Shown: piece by piece, positions 27,238 through 35,534 of the stretch | Numbering within the stretch: position 1 is the stretch's first letter | Layout of the letters: each line of letters opens with the position of its first letter | Assembly (NCBI RefSeq): GCF_014855515.1 | Contig: NZ_JACYFK010000002.1 | Coordinates: forward strand, 310,001-374,000 | Direction of reading: 5' to 3' | DNA: 64,000 nt | Origin: Euzebyella marina | GTDB taxonomy: Bacteria; Bacteroidota; Bacteroidia; Flavobacteriales; Flavobacteriaceae | Position numbers and translations under genes: made by a program | The notes under the pieces: model-generated | Database searches by the model: none | Told to the model about the DNA's origin: nothing | The model's input: only the letters and a program-made list of their open reading frames with translations

Positions 27238-27424
27238 ATGAGGTTTAGTGTTTTTATGAGCCTATATTGGACGAAATGCACTTTTCATGCAGTCTATGCC
27301 ATTTAATTATAGGGTTTTTCTTATAGTTATAGTCGAGCTCAATTCAAGGCAAGCTAAATATCATAATCTAATAATTCAGTTGAAGATAGATTTGCAACTA
27401 TGACAATTCTTTCTTTAATTTAAA

Positions 27425-27436
27425 ATCGTATACGAT
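27425..27436. promoter_or_regulatory. Perfect palindrome, probable GntR operator
   Basis: ATCGTATACGAT is a perfect 12-base palindrome 14 bases before the GntR start codon. A GTATAC core is typical of sites bound by FCD-type GntR regulators. Position directly at the start of the regulator gene suggests autoregulation, and the divergent lipoprotein promoter is also within range. Confidence 0.6.
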
Positions 27437-27450
27437 GTTTAATTGAAGTT

Positions 27451-28083
27451 ATGACATATATTGTTAATCATAGAGATAAGGTAAGGGAGCATTTACTGAA
27501 GGAAATGCAAAAGGGCCGTTTGCAACCAGGACAGAATATAAATTTGGCCGCTGTCGCAAGAGTCTTGGGAATAAGTGTAACACCTATTCGAGAAGCCCTA
27601 ACCCAACTACAACAGGCGCATATTGTGAAAGCAATAAAAAACAGAGGTTTTGTAATTGCGAAGGTAAGTACTGAAGAAGCCAAAAACCTTTATGAACTAG
27701 TAGCCCACTTAGAGGTATTGGCCCTTGAAGAATCGCAGTTTAACGAAAAGGATATTCTTAGGCTTAAGAAGCAAAGAAATATCATTGCCGATGCAGAGAC
27801 TGCTATCGATCGAGTACACTCCTATATGGAGTTTCACCGACTGTTAACACAGAACTATAAAAATGAAGTTTTTCAACAAATTCTTAAAGATTTAAAAACA
27901 CGTATTTTCTTTTATGAAAGGGCATTTATGTCAAACGATTCGTTTCATTATAACTCTAACGATCAGCATGATGCCATCATTTCAGCTATCGAAGATGACA
28001 ATATACCTTCGGCAGCTTTGGTGTTAAAAATGAACTGGATGATGATTCAGAGTTATATTGCCAAACAATTAGTGGTTTTGTAA
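27451..28083 (+). CDS. GntR-family regulator, FCD/FadR subgroup
   Basis: A 210-residue transcription factor. The N-terminal winged helix (1-70) has the GntR signature around LAAVARVLGISVTPIREAL. The C-terminal helical effector domain (about 80-205) has an FCD-like pattern: His in MEFHRLL and DQHDAIISAIEDD. FCD proteins bind organic acids or sugar acids, usually with a metal. A perfect palindrome lies 14 bases upstream. No obvious catabolic operon follows, so its targets may be the divergent lipoprotein gene or lie elsewhere. Confidence 0.92.
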   Translation: MTYIVNHRDKVREHLLKEMQKGRLQPGQNINLAAVARVLGISVTPIREALTQLQQAHIVKAIKNRGFVIAKVSTEEAKNLYELVAHLEVLALEESQFNEKDILRLKKQRNIIADAETAIDRVHSYMEFHRLLTQNYKNEVFQQILKDLKTRIFFYERAFMSNDSFHYNSNDQHDAIISAIEDDNIPSAALVLKMNWMMIQSYIAKQLVVL

Positions 28084-28133
28084 ACGTTGGCAAACCCCCT
28101 GCCCATGTAGTTTCAGGTATAACAACTCATGGC

Positions 28134-28186
28134 TTTTCGATTAAGTAATCACAAATTTTTCGTAAAGTGTTACAATTAATCGAAAA
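28134..28186 (+). other. Long imperfect inverted repeat (53 bases)
   Basis: TTTTCGATTAA (28134-28144) and TTAATCGAAAA (28176-28186) are perfect 11-base complements. The stem continues inward as GTAA(T)CAC against GTGTTAC with single small bulges, giving about 18 pairs around a 14-base loop. It begins 51 bases after the GntR stop. It lacks a T-run directly after the stem, so a terminator, a repeat copy or an RNA structure are all possible. Confidence 0.55.
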
Positions 28187-28264
28187 CCTAGTCTAATTTT
28201 ACCTCGAATTTGAGTGGTACATCGAAAAGTGAACAACAAAGTAGAGTACAGCTCGTTAGGTTAG

Positions 28265-28429
28265 ATGTCATTTAAAAACATGGTTATGGGTTACTTATCT
28301 CCACAAATCGAAGTTTTGGCCAAAAAGAAAAAAAAAGAAGCAAATTCTTTAATTAAAAAAGAATACTCTTGCGGAATTTTTCAAGATTATGGCCATGCTG
28401 AAGTTGAGCCTAGTCAGAAAATAGGCTAA
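28265..28429 (+). CDS. Putative 54-residue Lys-rich protein
   Basis: ATG 28265 opens a 54-codon frame (alternatives at 28280 and 28286) with MGYLSPQIEVLAKKKKKE followed by SLIKKEYSCGIFQDYGH. It is soluble and basic with one Cys. It stands alone between the GntR gene and the convergent emfourin gene in a gap of 383 bases. No family is recognised and no promoter element is evident, so coding is uncertain. Confidence 0.35.
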   Translation: MSFKNMVMGYLSPQIEVLAKKKKKEANSLIKKEYSCGIFQDYGHAEVEPSQKIG

Positions 28430-28466
28430 CACTTAGTGATTCATTACGTTCAGGCTTTCTTGATGA

Positions 28467-28730
28467 TTAGTCTGCATGTATAATGCTATCCATAATTTGC
28501 CTGAGCTCCGAAGGAAGGTTGTTCTCCCCAAATTCGGCAGTATAGATGTCTTGCCCCTCAGTGAAAAGAAATGAATACTTCTGCCCGTCTCGAATGGGAG
28601 AATTTTTGCTATTCGAGGTTTTCAACAAATCCAGCAGCTTCTCTTTCTGAATTTCATTCAAATGCCTCTCCCCTTCATAAAACTTAGGTATTCCCGTGAA
28701 ACCACCTGATATTTCAATCTTATATTTCAT
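28467..28730 (-). CDS. Emfourin-like protealysin inhibitor
   Basis: An 87-residue cytosolic protein beginning MKYKIEISGGFTGIP and containing YEGERHLNEIQKEKLLDLL and LPSELRQIMDSII. This matches the emfourin pattern (protein inhibitor of protealysin-like M4 peptidases). It overlaps the protease stop by one base in a TAATG arrangement, so the two are translated together. In the described system emfourin binds the protease slowly and tightly in the cell. No signal peptide is present in either protein, consistent with that model. Confidence 0.85.
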   Translation of the reverse strand: MKYKIEISGGFTGIPKFYEGERHLNEIQKEKLLDLLKTSNSKNSPIRDGQKYSFLFTEGQDIYTAEFGENNLPSELRQIMDSIIHAD

Positions 28731-29743
28731 TACACAACGATTGGGGTTAAACCGACTGATGAAAAACTTTTTGATATAGCGTCTACCGATTGCTCATTGA
28801 CCCTTCCTTCGCTGGATAAATTCTGGGCAACACTAATCAGGGTTTCAACCATATCATTAAAATTGGCAGTTCGCCAAAGTGATTTGAGCGTTTCGAACCA
28901 AATAAGGGCGCAGTCATCGATACCTATTTCTAAACAACTCAAATAAAAGGCCTTATTCGGTATACCTGAATTGATATGCACCCCTTGATTGTCGGCCGTA
29001 CCACTATAGTAATTATCCATATGGTCGGGTTGAGTATCAAAGTCATTGGCCGTACCTGGGGCTTTCATTGATCTTATGGCTATACCGGGAAATTCTTCAG
29101 TAACCACCAAATCACCGATCAACCAATCAGCATCCTCAATATCTTGATCCAAATACTTTTGCTTGATAACTGTGCCGAATACATCTGAAAAATGTTCGTT
29201 TAGAGCACCCGATTGTCCGTAGTATTCCAAATTGGCCAAAAATTGGGTAACGCCATGGGCAATCTCGTGTGCTACGACATCAATTGCTCCGGCGAAATTG
29301 GTGAATTCTTTGCCATCTCCATCTCCATAGGTCATTTCGTCTCCATCCCAATAGGCATTATTATAGTTTTCGCCATAATGTATGTTTGAGATGATGTCTA
29401 TACCGTTTCCATCAACGGAATTAAGTCCGAAAGTCTGTTGAAAATAATCGCGAACAAAACCCGATCCGTCATAAGCCAGATTGGCCACTTCATCATCAGT
29501 TGGTTGGTCGCCCTCGTTCATTACCAGTTCTACCCGTTGCTGATATTTATTTTGACAATCATAGACAAGGCGATTTGCTGCTCCATCTTCCTGTTCTCGA
29601 ACCAATAAATGGTTCAGCGCGGTTTGTCTACGCTCTAAAATGCGGCCAGTGTCGTTTAAAGTTCTTTTACAGCTTTTATTTCCTCTTTTGGCAAGTTCCT
29701 CCAATATGTGGGGTGGCACAATAAAACATTTCTCTTGGCACAT
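28730..29743 (-). CDS. Protealysin-like M4 metallopeptidase
   Basis: A 337-residue zinc metalloprotease of the thermolysin family. The short N-terminal segment CFIVPPHILEELAKRG matches the protealysin-type propeptide motif; there is no signal peptide and no long FTP propeptide. The zinc site is HEIAH (159-163) with the third ligand in GALNEHFSD (Glu183) and the catalytic His in QGVHINSG. Size and layout match protealysin rather than secreted thermolysin. It is co-translated with its inhibitor. Relatives are linked to cytosolic roles and to interactions with eukaryotic cells; here the role is unknown. Confidence 0.92.
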   Translation of the reverse strand: MCQEKCFIVPPHILEELAKRGNKSCKRTLNDTGRILERRQTALNHLLVREQEDGAANRLVYDCQNKYQQRVELVMNEGDQPTDDEVANLAYDGSGFVRDYFQQTFGLNSVDGNGIDIISNIHYGENYNNAYWDGDEMTYGDGDGKEFTNFAGAIDVVAHEIAHGVTQFLANLEYYGQSGALNEHFSDVFGTVIKQKYLDQDIEDADWLIGDLVVTEEFPGIAIRSMKAPGTANDFDTQPDHMDNYYSGTADNQGVHINSGIPNKAFYLSCLEIGIDDCALIWFETLKSLWRTANFNDMVETLISVAQNLSSEGRVNEQSVDAISKSFSSVGLTPIVV

Positions 29744-29864
29744 GATGTATGATTTAGGGTAATCGTACTACAATTTCGACTCTTTTTAAAAAGCGGACAA
29801 ATAAATGTCGTTAACCCTTTGCTAAATATTTAACAAGCTTGAGTTTTTTTAGACAAGAGGAAAT

Positions 29865-30953
29865 TCAATCTTTTGGAAAGAGACTGTTATCTAGACCAGG
29901 AATAAGGCCAAGTGCATTCTTGTAGTATACCTTTTTCAAGACTTCATCGGGCAGGTTCAGGCCGTACATAGCCCAAAAAGCATGATACTTTTTGTAATAT
30001 GGAAAATACTCATCATCGCTCTCTAAAACCCTGAAATAGGTAGGAAACTCCTTAGGTTGCCAGCTATCTTTACCGAAAAGTATTCGGTCTTGGTACTTAA
30101 TGAAAAACGCACGGGCGTTTTGTGGTTGTCTGCCCAGCTCGGCAATAACGGCCGCTATGCCTACGTACATATTAGGAATGTCATCTAAAAGACCTCCTAG
30201 TTTTTGAAGGTCGTTGGCATACCAACCCATGTGGGCATTAATAAACTTTGTCTTTGGGTGCTTTTTGAACATTCGATGTTGTTCATCTATAATTTGTTGC
30301 CAAGGGGCAGGGTCAGAATCGGTTCGCATTCTCCTTGGGTGTGTTTTTAATTCTAGCCAGCGTTCATTATCGCTTGTCATCGGATCCCAAAAAGATTTGG
30401 GGTCGGCAGAATGTATAAGAACAGGTATTCCCAATTCGCCGCACATACTCCAAATAGGGTCAAGACGGGTATCATCGACGGAAACTCGATTGCCATTGGT
30501 ATCATTGTAACGAAGACCGAGACTTTTAAAAATTTTTAAGCCTTTTGCACCATTTTTCACATCGTTTTCCAGTTGTGTCACAGCTCGTTCAGTCCATCCT
30601 TCTTTACCAATTCCATCAAAATTGATGTTGGCAAAAAGGACAAATCTGTTAGGGAATGTTTTATCAATATTGTTTTGGCTTTCCTTTAATCCTTCACCAT
30701 TCCCGCCACTTAAATTGACCATAATGGCCTCGTTCAGACGGTCCATATCTGCTGCAAGCTCCAATAGCCGTTGTTCAGACATATTTCTTTGATGACTGTG
30801 GATGTCTATAAAAGGGTACTTGGCTTGTTCAATTTTATGTTCGGGAACTATGAGTGTCGACTTGGGGTTGTAATCTTCAAAACCCATTTCTTGACTGATG
30901 CCGATTGCCGTGGTGAGAAGTAATACTAAGCTGGTAGTGAAGGTTTTTGTCAT
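29865..30953 (-). CDS. Secreted amidohydrolase-family protein
   Basis: A 362-residue TIM-barrel metal-dependent hydrolase (amidohydrolase_2 type) with a signal peptide (1-20, ending GISQ). The metal motif HxH is in DIHSHQ (about 52-54). Further likely ligands are His in VLIHSAD and FINAHMGW, and Asp in LFGKDSW. It follows mocA with no intervening base (TAG then ATG), as the last gene of the molybdenum-hydroxylase operon. It could hydrolyse the lactam or amide product of the hydroxylase, which is speculation. Confidence 0.82.
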   Translation of the reverse strand: MTKTFTTSLVLLLTTAIGISQEMGFEDYNPKSTLIVPEHKIEQAKYPFIDIHSHQRNMSEQRLLELAADMDRLNEAIMVNLSGGNGEGLKESQNNIDKTFPNRFVLFANINFDGIGKEGWTERAVTQLENDVKNGAKGLKIFKSLGLRYNDTNGNRVSVDDTRLDPIWSMCGELGIPVLIHSADPKSFWDPMTSDNERWLELKTHPRRMRTDSDPAPWQQIIDEQHRMFKKHPKTKFINAHMGWYANDLQKLGGLLDDIPNMYVGIAAVIAELGRQPQNARAFFIKYQDRILFGKDSWQPKEFPTYFRVLESDDEYFPYYKKYHAFWAMYGLNLPDEVLKKVYYKNALGLIPGLDNSLFPKD

Positions 30954-31562
30954 CTATAATTTATTTTCCAACAGGTTTCGGTACTCTTCTTTGGTATCAA
31001 TATCAATGGACTTTTTTCCCAACTTTACGGTAGCCACTTCCTTCATATTCAGTTCGATAATGGTCTGCGCACCTGCCCTTGCGCCCAATTTGGACAATTG
31101 TGAATAGTATGATTTACTAAAAATTGCGGGTACTCCTGCTCTTTTTTCATACTCGGAAGCAATTATCGACTCGGATACGCTTTTAAATTTAGTAATTAAT
31201 TTATTGAGGTGCTCATAATCTACCAAGGGCTGATCGGCCAGCATAAAAAGAATTCCGTATACCTCTCCTGTGTTGTTCAAAAGATGATTTACAGCTACCG
31301 CAATTGAGCTTCCCATTCCATTTTCCCAATCAGGATTGATTACGAACTCTACTTCTGCACTTTTATGTGCCTCTTCTATGAGTTGTGCATTGGCACCCAA
31401 AACCAATACTATTTTTTGTGCATCGGATTTTTTTGCCTGTTCGATGGCGTTTCCGAGTAATGTAGTATGGTTATAGGGAAGCAGTTGTTTTGGTTCGCCC
31501 ATTCTTGATGATGAGCCCGCGGCCAATATAACGATGACAATATGCTCAAGGCTATCGCTCAT
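30954..31562 (-). CDS. Molybdopterin cytidylyltransferase-like protein (MocA family)
   Basis: A 202-residue nucleotidyltransferase. The NTP-binding signature is LAAGSSSRMGEPKQLL (about 13-28), with the metal-binding Asp in MLADQPL near 98. MocA adds CMP to the molybdenum cofactor used by xanthine-dehydrogenase-family enzymes. It overlaps XdhC by one base (TAATG) and so is made with the IorAB subunits it would serve. Confidence 0.88.
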   Translation of the reverse strand: MSDSLEHIVIVILAAGSSSRMGEPKQLLPYNHTTLLGNAIEQAKKSDAQKIVLVLGANAQLIEEAHKSAEVEFVINPDWENGMGSSIAVAVNHLLNNTGEVYGILFMLADQPLVDYEHLNKLITKFKSVSESIIASEYEKRAGVPAIFSKSYYSQLSKLGARAGAQTIIELNMKEVATVKLGKKSIDIDTKEEYRNLLENKL

Positions 31563-32572
31563 TAACTATGTATTCTACCTGATTTGTTCTTCAACATCAT
31601 CGGTTTTTTATCTCGCACAACTGAAAGTATTTCCGATAAAATGGATACTGCGATTTCTTGAGCACTTTCAGCCCCAATGTTCAGTCCCGCAGGGCCGTAA
31701 ATAGCGTCAAAGAATTCGTCGCTAACTTCTGGGTAGTACTCCATAAACTCGTCCAACAATCGCTCCCTACGATTGGCCGGACCTAACAGCCCGAGATAGA
31801 TAGGGCGGGTTTCTTTAATTGCCAAAAGGTATTTTAAATCACGTACATAGCTGTGAGTCATAAGAACGACTGCTGTTTGGTCATCAATATTCTCTAAAGA
31901 CAGCATTTCCGGTTCGACCGTCATGAACTTATCGGCCCCGGGAAAATCGTCTTTACTCTTTTGTTCGGAAGCCGAGGCGATTATAGTGACTTCCCAGCCA
32001 GTCAAACCAGCATAGGAACACAATTGTACGGCATCGTGTTCAGCTCCTATAATGATCAATTTGAAACAGGGATTCATTGTTTGCTCGAATGTATCTTTGT
32101 TTTCATTCATTTTGAAATTCGGCCTTAAGCCCATAAACTCATTTTCAAAAACAAAAGAAGAACCGAACGCATTGTTTTCTCTCTCTTCCTTATCAAAGGC
32201 TGCCCTGATTATAAAACTTCTTCGTGCAATTAGAAAATCGTCGAAAGTCGCAAGGGTTTCATTGCTTGGTATAAAGGGCTCAATCAAAATGTAGAGTACA
32301 CCCTCGCAACCCAGACGGTATCGACCGTCGTAGGTCATCATTTTCGGGATACCACTTTCAAATACCGTTTGTGCCTGTCTCAAAATTTCTTTTTCTACGC
32401 AACCCCCACTCACGGCTCCGATCATTTGGCCGGTTCGGGTAATAAGCATTCGAACGCCTGGCCGCCGGTAAGAAGAACCGTCTAATGCAACTACAGTTGC
32501 CAAAACGCATTCGCTGTTGGCTTCTTTAGCCATTTTATAGGCATTCACTATCGTTTTTAGCTCATGTGTCAT
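31562..32572 (-). CDS. XdhC-family molybdenum cofactor insertion protein
   Basis: XdhC/CoxI proteins sulfurate and insert the molybdenum cofactor into hydroxylases. The N-terminal XdhC_CoxI domain contains CVLATVVALDGSSYRRPG and SGGCVEKEI. The C-terminal Rossmann domain carries LIIIGAEHDA and MTHSYVRDL. Alternative starts exist at ATG 32590 and 32626; MTHELKTIV at 32572 agrees best with the usual family N-terminus and gives 336 residues. It lies 115 bases after the IorB-like gene and is directly followed by mocA. Confidence 0.9.
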   Translation of the reverse strand: MTHELKTIVNAYKMAKEANSECVLATVVALDGSSYRRPGVRMLITRTGQMIGAVSGGCVEKEILRQAQTVFESGIPKMMTYDGRYRLGCEGVLYILIEPFIPSNETLATFDDFLIARRSFIIRAAFDKEERENNAFGSSFVFENEFMGLRPNFKMNENKDTFEQTMNPCFKLIIIGAEHDAVQLCSYAGLTGWEVTIIASASEQKSKDDFPGADKFMTVEPEMLSLENIDDQTAVVLMTHSYVRDLKYLLAIKETRPIYLGLLGPANRRERLLDEFMEYYPEVSDEFFDAIYGPAGLNIGAESAQEIAVSILSEILSVVRDKKPMMLKNKSGRIHS

Positions 32573-32687
32573 GCGTAAAATTGATTTCATTAATGACCAA
32601 ACCTCAAAAAGTATATTCATTACCATTTAGGTCACGAACATACTTTTCTAGTCTATCTAAGTTTCCTTAGGAATATAAAGAAATTAC

Positions 32688-34922
32688 CTAACCTAAGACG
32701 GGCTTTTCGGTAACTTTCCAAATTTCCTTATCAAGCATAAATGGTTGCTTGTACACTCTTTTTCCGGTCGCAGCCTTTAAGGCATTGGCCACGGCACCCC
32801 CTGCTGGAGGCAATGTTGGTTCACCCAAACCTGTTGGACTCAGTTCATTCTCAATGAAGTAGGTTTCAACAACGGGAGCCTCTTTCATGCGTATCAAGCG
32901 ATACTTGTCATAATTTGAAGCTTCTGGCACTCCTTTGTTAAAAGCGTAATTGCCATACATACTATGACCGATACCGTCTACCACGCCACCTTCTACCTGA
33001 TTAATGGCTCCGGTTCGGTTCACCACTATACCGCAATCGACCACACAGGTTACTTTTTTTACCACAGGAAGGCCGTTTTGTATTTGAACATCGGCAACTT
33101 CGGCTACATGGGTATTATGGCAATAATAGGCAACAAAGCCCTGATAGGTGCCTTCGGGCGCACTACCCCACCCCGATTTATCAACAGCCATCTTAATGAC
33201 CCCTTGAAGCCTTTCCGGAGAATATTGTATACGCTCATCAGTAGTGCCTTTAACTTTTTCCAGTAAATCGAGTCTCAATTGAATCTTATCCGCATCCATT
33301 TCTTCGGCCAGTTCATCAAAAAAACTTTGCTCTGCATAGGCCAAAAAGTTCGTATACGGGGCACGCCACGCACCAGTTGTTATGTTGCTAGTATAATTGG
33401 CAACATCAACTTGATAGTTTTCTACCGCACCCGCGGGAAAGAAGTTCGGAATCAATCCGTACATGTTCCCATTGATGGCGGCTTCCTTTAGCTGATATCC
33501 CGTTAACTGGCCATCTTTTATGGCCGCTTTAATGCGGTATTTTATGGCTGGTCTATAAACCCCTGTAGTCATATCGTCTTCCCGAGAAGAAATCATTTTG
33601 ACCGGCTTTCTAATCTTATCTGCAATTTCGGCCACCTCATAGACAAAGTCGCCGTATAACCTACGACCGAACCCACCGCCCATTCGAGTCATTTCAACCT
33701 TAATGTCGGTAACATCCCTACCCAATAGCTCGGCAACGGTAATGGCAGCATCTTCGGGAGTTTGAATCGGCCCTGCCAAATGAATCTCGTCATCGGTTAT
33801 ATTAGCAAAGAAGTTCATTGGTTCCATACAATTGTGAGGCAGAAAAGGTGATTCGTATGTTCTCTCTAACACCTTATCGGCTTGTGAGAACGCTTTTTCT
33901 ACATCACCGTCTTTTCTTAAGGTCGCGAATTCCTTTCCATCAAGTAGTTCGTTCAGCTTTTTATCATGAAAGTCGGTGCTTTCTAAGGGGGAAGCCTCTT
34001 TCCATTCGGCTTTGAGCGCTTTTTTACCTTCGAGAGCGGCCCAAGTATTCTTTGCGATAACGACCACTTTGCCCGTACCGCTTAATTGAGCCGTCCAATT
34101 GATTTCTTCCTTACTTAATAATGATTTGGCCTTTTCGCCTATTTCTATGACATCGATCACCCCAAGAACTTCCTTGGCGGCAGAAGCATCAAAGGAAACC
34201 AGTTCCTGACCAAAGGCAGGCGGTCTCAGTACGGAAGCATAGACCATACCATCAACCTTGTAATCGAGGCCGAAAAGAGGTTGTCCCGTAATTATTTTAT
34301 CAATATCAACGTTGACCTGATCGGTTCCAATGATTTTATAATCCTTTGGGTCTTTTAATGCCACATTTTCGGGAACTTCCAGTTTAGCAGCCTCTTCTAC
34401 CACATCTCCGTAACCAAGTGTTTCACCTGCAGCATTCGTGATTATACCTTCACTGGCTTTTATTTCACTTGCATCAACGCCCCATTTGTCTGCGGCGGCA
34501 TTAATGAGCATTTGCTTCGCAGTCGCTCCCGTCTGTCGAAGGGCATCCCAGCCAAATCGGATACTTTGACTACCGCCAGCAACTTGCCGTGTATAATTTT
34601 TGGTATCTAAGTGCCCTTGTTCTACATACACCATATTCCAAGGTAGATCAAGTTCTTCGGCTATAATCATGGGCATCGATGTTTTGACCCCTTGACCAAT
34701 CTCTGGGTTGGGAGAAAAAATGGTTACAGCCCCATTCTTGGCAATTTTGATAAAGGCATTGAAATCGGAATAGTTCAAGTCGGCCAAGTTTACCGGAGGT
34801 TTTGCCTCGGGTCTACAGGCGGTGAAAAGATTAAAACCTATTAATAGGCCACCGCTTGCCAAAGAAGAGGTTCGTAAGAAAGCCCTACGATTGAATTTTA
34901 TATTATTCGAAGTTGAAGACAT
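32688..34922 (-). CDS. Molybdopterin-binding large subunit, isoquinoline 1-oxidoreductase beta-like
   Basis: A 744-residue subunit of the xanthine-dehydrogenase family. A twin-arginine signal (FNRRAFLRTSSLASGG) shows export to the periplasm. Cofactor-binding features include PEIGQGVKTSMPMI, a MTRMGGGFGRR glycine-rich loop, GAWRAPYTNF and, near the end, the conserved Glu in GLGEPTLPPAGGAVANAL. The domain order (two Ald_Xan_dh_C2-like halves) is that of IorB. Its partner 2Fe-2S subunit is 43 bases upstream. These enzymes hydroxylate N-heterocycles or oxidise aldehydes with electrons passed to a cytochrome; substrate unknown. Confidence 0.93.
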   Translation of the reverse strand: MSSTSNNIKFNRRAFLRTSSLASGGLLIGFNLFTACRPEAKPPVNLADLNYSDFNAFIKIAKNGAVTIFSPNPEIGQGVKTSMPMIIAEELDLPWNMVYVEQGHLDTKNYTRQVAGGSQSIRFGWDALRQTGATAKQMLINAAADKWGVDASEIKASEGIITNAAGETLGYGDVVEEAAKLEVPENVALKDPKDYKIIGTDQVNVDIDKIITGQPLFGLDYKVDGMVYASVLRPPAFGQELVSFDASAAKEVLGVIDVIEIGEKAKSLLSKEEINWTAQLSGTGKVVVIAKNTWAALEGKKALKAEWKEASPLESTDFHDKKLNELLDGKEFATLRKDGDVEKAFSQADKVLERTYESPFLPHNCMEPMNFFANITDDEIHLAGPIQTPEDAAITVAELLGRDVTDIKVEMTRMGGGFGRRLYGDFVYEVAEIADKIRKPVKMISSREDDMTTGVYRPAIKYRIKAAIKDGQLTGYQLKEAAINGNMYGLIPNFFPAGAVENYQVDVANYTSNITTGAWRAPYTNFLAYAEQSFFDELAEEMDADKIQLRLDLLEKVKGTTDERIQYSPERLQGVIKMAVDKSGWGSAPEGTYQGFVAYYCHNTHVAEVADVQIQNGLPVVKKVTCVVDCGIVVNRTGAINQVEGGVVDGIGHSMYGNYAFNKGVPEASNYDKYRLIRMKEAPVVETYFIENELSPTGLGEPTLPPAGGAVANALKAATGKRVYKQPFMLDKEIWKVTEKPVLG

Positions 34923-34965
34923 GTTCAGTTTGTTTTGTTGATGTTTGAATTAATTATGACAGGAG

Positions 34966-35427
34966 TTAAACCATTTTTTTGGCGGCTGTTGATACCGCCT
35001 TATGAATACGGTTATAAGTAGCACATCGACAAATATTGCCGTGCATGGCATCTTTGATTTCCTCATCGGAAGGATTGGGATTCTTAGCCAAAAAAGCGGT
35101 AGCTGTCATAATTTGACCCGCCTGGCAATAACCACATTGAGGAACATCAATTTCCTTCCAGGCTTCCTGTACAGGGTGAGAACCATCCTCTGAAAGTCCT
35201 TCAATGGTAGTTATTTTTTTCTCACCTACTGTGGAGACCGGTAAAGAGCAGCTTCTTACCGCATTGCCTTCGAGGTGAACGGTACAAGCACCACATTGGG
35301 CTATACCACAGCCGAATTTAGTGCCCACCATATTCAATTCATCGCGAAGCACCCAAAGTAATGGGGTATTGTCGCTTGCTTCTACAGAATGAACTTTACC
35401 ATTTACGTTTAGTTGATACGTTGGCAT
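34966..35427 (-). CDS. 2Fe-2S small subunit of molybdenum hydroxylase (IorA-like)
   Basis: A 153-residue electron-transfer subunit beginning [11 protein letters not shown]. The plant-type 2Fe-2S motif is [10 protein letters not shown] with its fourth Cys in RSCSLP; the second cluster is held by CGYCQAGQ and CRCATY. ATG 35427 is preferred over ATG 35451 and over TTG 35469. It is the first gene of the operon iorA-iorB-xdhC-mocA-amidohydrolase. Two GTTAAC-type palindromes lie 33-88 bases upstream. Confidence 0.93.
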   Translation of the reverse strand: MPTYQLNVNGKVHSVEASDNTPLLWVLRDELNMVGTKFGCGIAQCGACTVHLEGNAVRSCSLPVSTVGEKKITTIEGLSEDGSHPVQEAWKEIDVPQCGYCQAGQIMTATAFLAKNPNPSDEEIKDAMHGNICRCATYNRIHKAVSTAAKKMV

Positions 35428-35459
35428 ATAGATAGATTTTTTAGGAGTCATTGGATTAG

Positions 35460-35515
35460 TTGTTAACAAGTTACCAAAAATCAGAGACGATTAAGGCCTT
35501 TTAACAATTTGTTAA
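35460..35515 (-). promoter_or_regulatory. Two GTTAAC-type palindromes upstream of iorA-like gene
   Basis: TTGTTAACAA (35460-35469, perfect) and TTAACAATTTGTTAA (35501-35515, perfect arms around one base) are built from the same half-site with centres about 43-44 bases apart, roughly four helical turns. They occupy the promoter region of the molybdenum-hydroxylase operon and could bind one regulator cooperatively. Confidence 0.4.
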
Positions 35516-35534
35516 ACCAAATTTATGAAAGCTC

